Shown one piece after another: positions 50,791 to 57,589 of a DNA stretch of 64,000 nt; within the stretch, counting starts at the first letter, position 1, and every line of letters starts with the position of its first letter. The notes beneath the pieces are model-generated. The model made no database searches, was not told the origin of the DNA, and saw nothing but the letters and a program-made list of their open reading frames with translations. A program made the translations under genes and the position numbers. This DNA is from JBGANR01 sp044222225 (GTDB lineage: Bacteria; Actinomycetota; Actinomycetes; Mycobacteriales; Mycobacteriaceae), in NCBI GenBank assembly GCA_044222225.1, contig JBGANR010000015.1, positions 73,621 through 137,620 on the forward strand, written 5' to 3'.

Positions 50791-51477
50791 TCAGCAGGGC
50801 GCGTTCTGGACGGCGCGCAGCAGTTCGCGATCGACGGCCTTGCCCGCGTCCGCGGGCGCGGCCTGCCGGAGCGCGCCGAGCAGTGCGGCGGCGTCGGCCG
50901 TCGGCTGGATGGCCGTGAACGCCTTGCCGAGCACGACGTCGACGACGGCGCCCCGGCGGTCGTCGCGGATGAGCTCGGCGCACGGCAGCGCGAGCCAGAC
51001 GCTCGCCGCCTGGGCGACGCCGCCGTCACCGAATCGGATCTGACCGACGCAGGCGAGGCTGTAGTCGTAGTAATACGGGTCGTCGCCGTAGCTTGGTTCG
51101 GGAGCCGACCGGAATCCGAGAGTGGTCAGATCGGTGAGTGTGCCCTCGGCCTGGCCGCGCTGGCCGTTGCCGTTGAAGACGCGGACGGACACGGTGCTCA
51201 GGACGGCCGGCGTGGCGGCCGCGACATCCCCGCGCGCGGCGAGCGATCCGGTCCAGGCGGGCGAGGGCTTGCCGGAGGGCGGCGTCGTCGGCGTGGGCGG
51301 CTGCGGGCAGGCGGTGCCGGTGGCCTCGTCGGTGTTCTTGCTGAACACGACGATCCACACGGCGATCGCGGCGACGAGCAGCACGACCATGAGGACGATC
51401 GCCGGTACGTGCCGGCGGCGCGCGAACGGCCGGCCGTGGGAGTCCATGCGGTATCCGCTCGTCAACTGCGAGACCAC
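50791..51477 (-). CDS. cei: envelope integrity protein Cei (LytR C-terminal-domain-like)
   Basis: 228 residues. Single-pass membrane protein: a basic N-terminus (FARRRH), one helix at about residues 25-44, a Pro/Thr-rich periplasmic linker and a LytR_C-type domain (VSVRVFNGNGQRGQAEGTLTDL). Cysteines 57, 167 and 188 and the last residue may form disulphides. It matches M. tuberculosis Rv2700, needed for cell-envelope integrity. GTG 51477 is preferred, with GAAGGTGAG about 8 bases upstream; ATG 51447 is the alternative. Confidence 0.88.
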   Translation of the reverse strand: MVSQLTSGYRMDSHGRPFARRRHVPAIVLMVVLLVAAIAVWIVVFSKNTDEATGTACPQPPTPTTPPSGKPSPAWTGSLAARGDVAAATPAVLSTVSVRVFNGNGQRGQAEGTLTDLTTLGFRSAPEPSYGDDPYYYDYSLACVGQIRFGDGGVAQAASVWLALPCAELIRDDRRGAVVDVVLGKAFTAIQPTADAAALLGALRQAAPADAGKAVDRELLRAVQNAPC

Positions 51478-51827
51478 GGGCCGCTCACCTTCTTGTTGTC
51501 ATGTGATGAGTAAGGTTCGATGTCCCGCTCACCCTAATGAGTCGAGTTCCGCCGTGTGGCCGCCGGTGCGCGCCGGTTCCGGCCGGCGCGGCCGGTGGCC
51601 TCTGCCCTTGCTTCTCGATGGCCGTCGCGTTACTATCTGGCGGCCATCGTTCGGGAGTGCCGGCCGAACGCCTGCTCCGGCTGTGGCGAGAATCACTGAT
51701 ACAGGGCCCGTCAGCGGGCATCGTGCGGGCCGTTCGTGCGTTGGTACGACAGCCCGTCAACAGTAGTGCGGGAGCGCTCGCGCATGCGGGCGTCGCGTGA
51801 GATGAAGCGAAGGCGGATCGGATACTC
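51478..51827. other. 350-base divergent intergenic region
   Basis: Longest gene-free stretch in the window, between cei (minus) and the DUF4193 gene (plus). It holds one strong promoter (51608-51636), a GC-rich segment with overlapping CCGGCC palindromes at about 51560-51595, and about 185 bases of apparent 5' leader for the DUF4193 gene. No protein-coding frame with conserved character and no known RNA family were recognised. Confidence 0.6.
51608..51636 (+). promoter_or_regulatory. strong sigma-A-type promoter with long leader
   Basis: -35 TTGCTT (51608-51613), an exact 17-base spacer and -10 TACTAT (51631-51636). The predicted start near 51643 leaves a leader of about 185 nt before the DUF4193 ATG, or the promoter may serve a small RNA. 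Confidence 0.65.
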
Positions 51828-52127
51828 ATGGCCACTGACTACGACGCACCACGTCGTTCCGAGACCGACGACATGTCGGAGGACTCGCTCGAGGAGCTGA
51901 AGGCGCGACGCAGCGAGGCGGCGTCTGCCGCCGTCGACGTCGACGAGGTCGAGACGGCCGAATCGTTCGAGCTGCCGGGCGCAGACCTGTCGGGCGAGGA
52001 ACTGTCCGTCCGTGTCATTCCGAAGCAGGCGGACGAGTTCACATGCACGAGCTGCTTCCTCGTCTACCACCGCAGTCGCATGGCGTACGAGCGCGGCCAC
52101 GAGCGGGTCTGCGTCGACTGCGCCTGA
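51828..52127 (+). CDS. DUF4193 protein (Rv2699c-like)
   Basis: 99 residues. Conserved actinobacterial protein with an acidic N-terminal half (SEDSLEELKARRSEA) and a C-terminal zinc-ribbon-like module CTSCFLVYHRSRMA...CVDCA. Size and neighbours (cei, DUF3093, dut) match Rv2699c, which is essential in M. tuberculosis screens as far as I recall. ATG 51828 has a GAAGG purine stretch some 15 bases upstream, too far to be convincing, so translation may depend on the long leader. Function unknown; RNA polymerase or ribosome association would be speculation. Confidence 0.88.
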   Translation: MATDYDAPRRSETDDMSEDSLEELKARRSEAASAAVDVDEVETAESFELPGADLSGEELSVRVIPKQADEFTCTSCFLVYHRSRMAYERGHERVCVDCA

Positions 52128-52143
52128 GCAGCGGATCGACCAT

Positions 52144-52185
52144 CGCGCGCCGCGTCACGACCTGTCGGTCGTGGCGCGGCGCGCG
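52144..52185. terminator. 18-bp-stem bidirectional terminator
   Basis: Arms 52144-52161 and 52168-52185 pair over 18 positions with a single G-T wobble around CTGTCG. The right arm is the last coding stretch of the DUF3093 gene. It separates the convergent DUF4193 and DUF3093 genes, 27 bases apart. Confidence 0.65.
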
Positions 52186-52655
52186 TCGTCGAATCCGAGT
52201 GCGGCGATGAGAGCGGCGGGCCGCCGGGTGCTGACGAGCCAGTAGGGCGTCGGGTCGTCGGGGTCGTCGAGGACGATGAGCACCATCGACTTGATCCAGA
52301 ACCGATGGACGAGGAATGCCGCCGGGTCGAGCTGCCGGCCGAGCGCGGCCGATTTGGCGGACGGCGGCACCGAGGCGACGCGGGCCATCGCCCACCGCGG
52401 GAGTGAGGCGTCGGCCGCGCGGAGCGTCCCGTCGTCGTCGACGCTGACCTCGGCGCGACTCATCGACCACAGCAGCCAGGCTGCGAGCGGCACGAGGACG
52501 ACGTAGGAGAGCGGCGCCCACGACGTCCGCACGGCCATCTCGATCTCGATGCCGAGCAGCACGATCACGGCGACGGCCGCGAGGGTCCACCACCACGGCA
52601 CCCGGAGTCGCTCGGAGTAGCGGTGCGGGGCGGCGGTGGGTGACGAGTCGGACAC
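52155..52655 (-). CDS. DUF3093 membrane protein (Rv2698-like)
   Basis: 166 residues. Two adjacent membrane helices near the N-terminus (WWWTLAAVAVIVLLG; SYVVLVPLAAWLLWSM), then a soluble domain with RFWIKSMVLIVLDDPDDPTPYWLVSTRRP, the DUF3093 hallmark. GTG 52655 is chosen because the minus-strand -10 TACGCT lies 6 bases upstream, fitting a leaderless message. The last six codons form part of a terminator stem. It is divergent from dut, as in M. tuberculosis. Function unknown. Confidence 0.86.
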   Translation of the reverse strand: MSDSSPTAAPHRYSERLRVPWWWTLAAVAVIVLLGIEIEMAVRTSWAPLSYVVLVPLAAWLLWSMSRAEVSVDDDGTLRAADASLPRWAMARVASVPPSAKSAALGRQLDPAAFLVHRFWIKSMVLIVLDDPDDPTPYWLVSTRRPAALIAALGFDDARRATTDRS

Positions 52656-52661
52656 GCTCAC

Positions 52662-52667
52662 AGCGTA
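52662..52667 (-). promoter_or_regulatory. -10 element for a leaderless start (DUF3093 gene)
   Basis: TACGCT on the minus strand, 6 bases before GTG 52655. Confidence 0.5.
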
Positions 52668-52709
52668 GTTGTCGCAACCGGGATGTACGGCCGCGAGGGG
52701 CGTTCGGCA

Positions 52710-52715
52710 TAGTGT
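52710..52715 (+). promoter_or_regulatory. -10 element for leaderless dut
   Basis: TAGTGT, 6 bases before GTG 52722; no Shine-Dalgarno present. Confidence 0.5.
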
Positions 52716-52721
52716 GCGGGC

Positions 52722-53192
52722 GTGAGCGAGTCCCCGGAGTGCCTGTCGGTCGCCGTCCGCCTTCTCGACGAGGGCATCGGCCTGCCGCGCCGTGCCCATC
52801 CCGGCGACGCCGGCGTCGATCTGCAGGCCGCCGAGGGTGCGACCCTGGCTCCCGGCGAGCGGGCGCTGGTGCGGACGGGGATCGCGTTGGCGTTGCCGGT
52901 CGGGACGGTGGGCCTGGTGCATCCGCGGTCCGGCCTCGCGGCGCGCGCGGGTCTGGGCATCGTGAATGCGCCCGGGACGATCGACGCGGGATATCGCGGC
53001 GAGGTCAAGGTGTGCCTCATCAACCTCGATCCGCGCGAACCGATCGTCATCGAACGGGGCGATCGGATCGCGCAGCTGGTGGTCCAGCGCGTCGAGCTCC
53101 CCGTGTTCGTAGCGGTCGATACGCTCGACGAGACGAGTCGCGGCGCCGGGGGGTACGGCTCGAGTGGCGGCCATGCGGCCGTCGGCGGGTAG
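52722..53192 (+). CDS. dut: dUTP diphosphatase
   Basis: 156 residues. Trimeric dUTPase: hydrolyses dUTP to dUMP and pyrophosphate, keeping uracil out of DNA and feeding thymidylate synthesis. All five motifs are seen: HPGDAGVDLQA, PRSGLA, GTIDAGYRGEV, RGDRIAQLVV and the C-terminal RGAGGYGSSG arm. GTG 52722 is leaderless by spacing to its -10. It is divergent from the DUF3093 gene, exactly as in M. tuberculosis (Rv2697c/Rv2698). Confidence 0.97.
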   Translation: MSESPECLSVAVRLLDEGIGLPRRAHPGDAGVDLQAAEGATLAPGERALVRTGIALALPVGTVGLVHPRSGLAARAGLGIVNAPGTIDAGYRGEVKVCLINLDPREPIVIERGDRIAQLVVQRVELPVFVAVDTLDETSRGAGGYGSSGGHAAVGG

Positions 53193-53291
53193 CGCAGGGG
53201 AGCCGTCCGCAGGGTCTTACGCCGAGGCCGGTGTGCCGCTCGCGTCGAGCGTGCGCCCGGGGACGTCCCGTTCGGGGCAGAAGGGATCACC

Positions 53292-54125
53292 ATGATCTTC
53301 GGTCGCAGGAAGCGACGCACCGCCGTGGCACCGACGCCCGCAGCAGCGCCGCCGGCCGACGCGGACGAGTCCGGCGACGACGGCGAGTACGCCCGGATCG
53401 GCTACAACGAGGGTCCGCACGACATCGACGATCTCGCGCCCGGCACGGACATCACCAGTTCGCACCTCGACCTCGGTTCCGTGCTCGTCCCCGTCATCGA
53501 GGGCGGGCAGGTGACCGTCGAGATGGCCGAGGACCATCAGCCGATCGCCGTCCACCTCGTCTCGCCGCTCGGTCGGATCACGGTGCAGGCGTTCGCGGCG
53601 CCCAAATCGCCGGGGCAGTGGCGCGGCGTCGTCACCGAGCTCGCCGATTCGCTGCGTGAGGACGGGGCGGACATCGCCATCGAGTCCGGGCACTGGGGCC
53701 GGGAGGTCGTCGCGCGCGCCGAGGGCGGTGTGCACCGGTTCGTCGGAGTCGACGGCTATCGCTGGATGATTCGCGCCGTCGCATCGGCACCGGAGGAGTT
53801 CGGCGAGAGCATGGCCGAGATGGTGCGGGCCGTCATCGCCGAGACCGTCGTGCGGCGTGGCGACGAGCCGCATCCCGCGCGTGCCCCGCTGCCCATCTCC
53901 CTGCCGCCGGTGCTCGCCGAGCAGGTGGCCGCGGCGCAGCAGCAGATGTACGACGCGCCGGAGGACGGGGCGTCCGGCCCGGTCTCGGCGGGGCAGGTGT
54001 CGGTCGAGCGGGACGGCGACGATCCGCTGGTCATTCAGGACTACGACGTGTCGTCGGCCCAGGAGCAGCCGGAGCCGCGATCCGCGGGCTCGGCGATGCA
54101 GCAGTTGCGCAACCGCGACGAGTGA
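53292..54125 (+). CDS. DUF3710 protein (Rv2696c-like)
   Basis: 277 residues. Conserved soluble actinobacterial protein. Opens with a basic stretch (MIFGRRKRRTA) and an acidic Ala-rich linker; the DUF3710 core runs from about residue 45 (GPHDIDDLAPGTDITSSHLDLGSV) to about 215 (ALHPARAPLPISLPP-like segment, here EPHPARAPLPISLP). The C-terminus is Gln/Glu-rich and variable. AGAAGGG about 7 bases upstream supports ATG 53292. It follows dut as in mycobacteria. Function unknown. Confidence 0.87.
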   Translation: MIFGRRKRRTAVAPTPAAAPPADADESGDDGEYARIGYNEGPHDIDDLAPGTDITSSHLDLGSVLVPVIEGGQVTVEMAEDHQPIAVHLVSPLGRITVQAFAAPKSPGQWRGVVTELADSLREDGADIAIESGHWGREVVARAEGGVHRFVGVDGYRWMIRAVASAPEEFGESMAEMVRAVIAETVVRRGDEPHPARAPLPISLPPVLAEQVAAAQQQMYDAPEDGASGPVSAGQVSVERDGDDPLVIQDYDVSSAQEQPEPRSAGSAMQQLRNRDE

Positions 54126-54143
54126 ACGCCGGCCGCGCCGGTG

Positions 54144-54203
54144 AGATGGTCGATTCCCGGACGTGGTCGCCGGGCCTGTGGGTTCCGACCGTCCGGCGAC
54201 TAG
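54144..54203. repeat. 60-bp hairpin element, copy A
   Basis: Aligns without gaps to 56834-56893, identical at 45 of 60 positions; the mismatches cluster in the central ten bases (the loop). Arms around GTGGTCG and CGACCGTCCGG pair across that loop. The last bases, CTAG, include the TAG stop of the minus-strand hydrolase gene. Confidence 0.65.
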
Positions 54204-54904
54204 GACGGCGAGCGCCAGGCCCGCAGGCAGGCGAGACCGAGGGCCGCCGGGTCGCGTCCGATGTCCGCGAGTGTGAGTTCGGCGACGGCGCCCCGCGGCG
54301 CGGCGGCGGCCCAGGCGTGGCCGACGGCGGCGGGGTGGACGGGGTCGTCGACGGCGACGGCGACCGCCAGCGGCACGTCAAGCGTCGCCAGGTCTTCGGG
54401 AGTGGGGCACCGGTACGCGGCCGCCTCCGTCAGCGACGCGGCCAGTGAGGTGCCGAGCACGCGCCAGGAGCGGGACAGTTCCGCGCCGAGCCAGGCCGGG
54501 CTGCCCGCGACCATCGTGGCGATGGTCGCGTCGAGTCCGTCGGCCGCGAGCGCCGCGGCGGTGATGCGGGCGCTGAGCGCGGCCGGTGCGTCGTCGGATG
54601 CGCCGGACCACGGCGGCAGCGCCGCGAGGACGGCCACCACCGGGGTGTCGCCGGCGGGCGTCCGCAATGCGCGGGACGCCGCGATCGCCGCGCCGAGCGA
54701 GACGCCGGCGAGGATCACCGGGCCGGTGACGGCGTCGATCGTCGCGAGGTGACCGGCGACCAGTCCGGGTGCGCGGGGCGGCGAGGCGACGAGCGGGATC
54801 CCGAGCTCGTCGGCGACGGGACCGAAGGCGCGACGGGCGAAATCGGCGTCGCTGCCGGTGCCGGGCATGGCGACGAGCGTCGTCGCCGAGATCGGGAGGT
54901 GCAT
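54200..54904 (-). CDS. alpha/beta-hydrolase (Rv2695-like)
   Basis: 234 residues. Alpha/beta-hydrolase fold with a nucleophile elbow GVSLGAAIA near residue 69, an acidic residue in VAVDDPVHP and a possible histidine in VHPAAVGHAW; the N-terminal TTLVAMPGTGSDADFARR provides the oxyanion strand. No signal peptide, so it is cytoplasmic. The substrate is unknown. ATG 54904 is used; a GTG six bases upstream is in frame. Place between DUF3710 and OB-fold genes on the opposite strand matches Rv2695. Confidence 0.83.
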   Translation of the reverse strand: MHLPISATTLVAMPGTGSDADFARRAFGPVADELGIPLVASPPRAPGLVAGHLATIDAVTGPVILAGVSLGAAIAASRALRTPAGDTPVVAVLAALPPWSGASDDAPAALSARITAAALAADGLDATIATMVAGSPAWLGAELSRSWRVLGTSLAASLTEAAAYRCPTPEDLATLDVPLAVAVAVDDPVHPAAVGHAWAAAAPRGAVAELTLADIGRDPAALGLACLRAWRSPS

Positions 54905-55009
54905 CCGCACATCATCGCGGTCGCTCGATACTGCTCCTCTTCCAGATGCGTCTACCCTGTTGTCGCGGACGGTGAATGAGACGTCTGCGGAGAAGGTCAA
55001 GGAGTCATG

Positions 55010-55387
55010 ATGCCCGCAGCGGGTTATCTCAAACGGTTGGGTCGTCGGCTGACGGAGGATCTCGAGCAGCGCGACGCGGAGGAGTTCGCGGCGCGCTCGC
55101 GGCTCGCCGGCGCCCAGTGCGTCAAGGACTGTACGGCCGGGCAGGAGGTCGCCGTGCGCGGTGAACTCCGCGCCGTACAGACGTGTTCGAGGGCGTCGCG
55201 CACCGGCGTCGTCGCCGAACTCTACGACGGCACCGACACGGTGCTGCTCAAGTGGGTCGGCCGTAACCGCATCCCCGGCGTCGAACCGGGCCGCCAGGTG
55301 TCCGTGCGGGGCAGGCTGGGTGTGGCCGACGGCGTCAAGGTCATCTACAACCCGCACTACGAGCTCATCGACGAAGGCGACGAATGA
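55010..55387 (+). CDS. OB-fold nucleic-acid-binding protein (Rv2694c-like)
   Basis: 125 residues. After an N-terminal helix (YLKRLGRRLTEDLEQRDAEE), an OB-fold follows: AGQEVAVRGELRAVQ, TGVVAELYDGTDTVLLKWVGR and PGRQVSVRGRLGV. This arrangement resembles the tRNA-anticodon/OB family used by RecG-like or DNA-binding proteins, but the ligand is unproved. ATG 55010 is favoured because AAGGAG (54999-55004) is then 5 bases away; ATG 55007 would leave only 2. The stop overlaps the next ATG (ATGA). Confidence 0.85.
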   Translation: MPAAGYLKRLGRRLTEDLEQRDAEEFAARSRLAGAQCVKDCTAGQEVAVRGELRAVQTCSRASRTGVVAELYDGTDTVLLKWVGRNRIPGVEPGRQVSVRGRLGVADGVKVIYNPHYELIDEGDE

Positions 55388-56064
55388 CGGCTTCGTCGCC
55401 GTCCGACGAACCACGCGTGACCGAATCGGACGTCGCGGTACCGGACGACGGCGAGGAGATCGCCGCCCGGGAACAGACGCTGCTGGAGCAGATGGGTGGC
55501 ATCTCGGGTGTCGTCTACAGCACGCTGCCGACGCTCGCCTTCGTCCCGGCGAACTCGTTCTGGGGTCTCGACGTCGCCATCGCCGTCGCGCTCGGTGTCG
55601 CGGCGCTCGTCCTGGGCATCCAGCTGCTGCGCCGCGAGCCCGTCGGCCCGGCGTTCTCCGGGCTCATCGGTGTCGGGGTCTGCGCGCTCATCGCGTATCT
55701 CACCGGCAGCGCCAAGGGCTTCTTCCTGGCCGGCATCTGGCAGACGGCCGCCTACGCGGTCGTCTTCGGCGCGTCGGTGCTCGTGCGCTGGCCGCTGGTC
55801 GGCGTCATCTGGAACGGCATCAACGGCCGCGGCATGGCGTGGCGCCGCGACCGGCGGATGCTGCTCGCCTACGACGCCGCGACGATCGTCTGGACGCTCG
55901 TCTACGGCTTCCGCTGGTTCGTGCAGAGCAGCCTGTACGACTCCGATCAGACCCTGTGGCTGGCGGTGAGCCGGATCGCGATGGGCTGGCCGCTGACGAT
56001 CGCGGCCTTCGCGATCACGGCCGGGCTGGTCGGCTGGGCCGGCCGCGGGCGCGCACACGACTGA
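55384..56064 (+). CDS. DUF3159 membrane protein (Rv2693c-like)
   Basis: 226 residues. Hydrophilic acidic N-terminus of about 45 residues, then five or six membrane helices with short loops (SVLPTLAFVPAN-like opening STLPTLAFVPANSFWGLDV; SAKGFFLAGIWQTAAYAVVF). The basic loop NGRGMAWRRDRRMLLAYD marks the cytoplasmic side. Co-translated with the OB-fold gene through an ATGA overlap, as in mycobacteria. No transport signature is recognisable; function unknown. Confidence 0.86.
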   Translation: MTASSPSDEPRVTESDVAVPDDGEEIAAREQTLLEQMGGISGVVYSTLPTLAFVPANSFWGLDVAIAVALGVAALVLGIQLLRREPVGPAFSGLIGVGVCALIAYLTGSAKGFFLAGIWQTAAYAVVFGASVLVRWPLVGVIWNGINGRGMAWRRDRRMLLAYDAATIVWTLVYGFRWFVQSSLYDSDQTLWLAVSRIAMGWPLTIAAFAITAGLVGWAGRGRAHD

Positions 56065-56065
56065 C

Positions 56066-56146
56066 CGGCGTCATATCGGTAGCCGTTGGGCACCGTCGAG
56101 GAGATAGTCGTCGCGACGACGCGTATCGGCTACCGATATGACGCCG
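56066..56146. terminator. 20-bp perfect inverted repeat between convergent genes
   Basis: Arms 56066-56085 and 56127-56146 are exact 20-base complements (core ATATCGGTAGCC). The 41-base loop contains its own 14-base palindrome GTCGTCGCGACGAC (56107-56120). It fills the gap between the DUF3159 gene and the convergent ceoC-like gene. Confidence 0.7.
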
Positions 56147-56156
56147 TCGATCGCCC

Positions 56157-56816
56157 TCAGCGCTGCAGGACGGCGTCCTGCAGCGCCTGCTCGACCTCCT
56201 CGGGAGCGATGAAGACGAGTTCGTCGCGTCCCTCCAGCGCGTCGTCGCGGTCCGGCACGATGACCCGGCCCCCGCGCAGGATCGCCACGAGCACGGCGTC
56301 GCGCGGCAGGATCAGCCGATGCACCGGCTTGCCGGCCCACGGCGTCGTGTCCGGCAGGGTCATCTCGACGAGGTTGGCCTGGCCGCGGCGGAACGTCAGG
56401 AGCCGGACGAGGTCGCCCACGGAGACCGCCTCCTCCACCAGTGAGGCGAGCAGCCGCGGCGTCGAGACCGCGACGTCGACGCCCCAGGAATCGTCGAAGA
56501 GCCACTCGTTGCGGGGATCGTTGACGCGGGCGACGACGCGGGCGACGGCGAACTCGGTCTTGGCCAGCAGGCTGACCACGAGGTTCGCCTTGTCGTCGCC
56601 GGTGGCGGCGATGACGACGTCGTACTCCTGCAGTGCGGCGTCCCGCAGGTGGGTCAGCTCGCACGCGTCGCCGAGCCGCCACGTCGCGCCTTCGACGCTG
56701 TCGGGCTCCATGTGTTTGACGTCGCGCTCCAGGAGCAGGACCTCGTGGCTGTTGGAGACGAGCTCGCGCGCGATGGAGCGGCCGACGGCTCCGGCTCCGG
56801 CGATGGCGACCTTCAT
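56157..56816 (-). CDS. ceoC: TrkA-family potassium uptake regulatory protein (CeoC-like)
   Basis: 219 residues. NAD-binding RCK_N domain at the N-terminus (IAGAGAVGRSIARELV) and an RCK_C domain from about residue 135 (WAGKPVHRLILPRDAVLVAI). It is a cytoplasmic regulator of Trk/Ktr-type K+ uptake. It lies downstream of the ceoB-like gene with a 73-base gap that carries element B. ATG 56816 has GAGAGACGAC upstream. The pair matches M. tuberculosis ceoC-ceoB (Rv2692-Rv2691). No channel-forming TrkH/KtrB gene is seen nearby. Confidence 0.92.
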   Translation of the reverse strand: MKVAIAGAGAVGRSIARELVSNSHEVLLLERDVKHMEPDSVEGATWRLGDACELTHLRDAALQEYDVVIAATGDDKANLVVSLLAKTEFAVARVVARVNDPRNEWLFDDSWGVDVAVSTPRLLASLVEEAVSVGDLVRLLTFRRGQANLVEMTLPDTTPWAGKPVHRLILPRDAVLVAILRGGRVIVPDRDDALEGRDELVFIAPEEVEQALQDAVLQR

Positions 56817-56833
56817 GGATGTCGTCTCTCTCT

Positions 56834-56893
56834 AGATGATCGATGCCCGGTGGTGGTCGGCTGCGTGGCAGGCTCCGACCATCCGGCCACTAG
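56834..56893. repeat. 60-bp hairpin element, copy B
   Basis: Partner of copy A at 54144-54203. The stem is GGTCGG...CCGACC with flanking CCGG pairs; the inner CTGC-GTG-GCAG can pair further. Its last bases hold the TAG stop of the ceoB-like gene, so it sits between ceoB and ceoC. Confidence 0.65.
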
Positions 56894-57552
56894 TCGACGG
56901 CCGCGGGCGACGCGGCCACGGATTCGGCGTAGGCGCGGTTGGCGGAGAGGGTGATCGCGAAGACGCGATCCTCCTGTTGCAGCACCGTCGAGGGGCCGGG
57001 AAGCAGGGGAGCGCCGAAGCGGGTGAGGTAGGCGACCCGCGCCCCCGTGGCCTCCTGCACCTTGGCGACCTTGCGGCCCACCCAGGACTCGTGCAGCGGC
57101 AGCGGCGTGAGAACGACGTTGCCGGTGGGATCGTGCCAGAGCGACGAGTCGACGGTGACGTCGATCGCGCGCAGGAACTCGTTGGTCGTCCAGGGGACGG
57201 TGGCGATCGTCGGGATGCCGAGGCGTTCGTAGACGGCGGCGCGGCCCTCGTCGTAGATGCGGGCCACGACGTGCTCGACACCGAACATCTCCCGCGCCAC
57301 CCGCGCTGCGATGATGTTCGAGTTGTCGCCGGAGGACACGGCCGCGAACGCGTCGGTCTCCTCGATCCCGGCCTTGATGAGGATGTCGCGGTCGAAGCCC
57401 TCGCCGAGCACCGTTCTTCCGGAGAAGTCCGAGCCCAACCGCGTGAACGCCGGCGAGCTGCGGTCGACGACGGTGATCTCGTGACCGGTCTCGGAAAGGG
57501 CCCTGGCCAGCCCGGACCCGACTCGGCCGCAGCCCATGACGACGATCTTCAC
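56890..57552 (-). CDS. ceoB: TrkA-family potassium uptake regulatory protein (CeoB-like)
   Basis: 220 residues. RCK_N with MGCGRVGSGLARALSETGHE and the ligand-contacting Asp of VVDRSS, then VARIYDEGRAAVYERLGIPTIA, and RCK_C from about 140 (SWVGRKVAKVQEATGARVAYL). It probably forms a hetero-complex with the CeoC-like protein. GTG 57552 lies 7 bases after the minus-strand -10 TAGGGT, so leaderless. It is divergent from the APC transporter with only 37 bases between starts, both behind back-to-back -10 elements. Confidence 0.93.
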   Translation of the reverse strand: MKIVVMGCGRVGSGLARALSETGHEITVVDRSSPAFTRLGSDFSGRTVLGEGFDRDILIKAGIEETDAFAAVSSGDNSNIIAARVAREMFGVEHVVARIYDEGRAAVYERLGIPTIATVPWTTNEFLRAIDVTVDSSLWHDPTGNVVLTPLPLHESWVGRKVAKVQEATGARVAYLTRFGAPLLPGPSTVLQQEDRVFAITLSANRAYAESVAASPAAVD

Positions 57553-57559
57553 GCGCCTG

Positions 57560-57565
57560 ACCCTA
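57560..57565 (-). promoter_or_regulatory. -10 element for leaderless ceoB
   Basis: TAGGGT on the minus strand, 7 bases before GTG 57552. Confidence 0.55.
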
Positions 57566-57577
57566 CCCCCAGGCGTC

Positions 57578-57583
57578 TAGGCT
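57578..57583 (+). promoter_or_regulatory. -10 element for leaderless APC gene
   Basis: TAGGCT, 6 bases before ATG 57590. It faces the ceoB -10 with 12 bases between, so both polymerases would compete for the same 37-base region. Confidence 0.55.
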
Positions 57584-57589
57584 GACCTG

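Noticed and set aside
54144..56893. Insertion-sequence ends or attachment sites
   Set aside because: The two similar 60-bp elements flank ordinary syntenic genes. There is no transposase or integrase between them and no target duplication.
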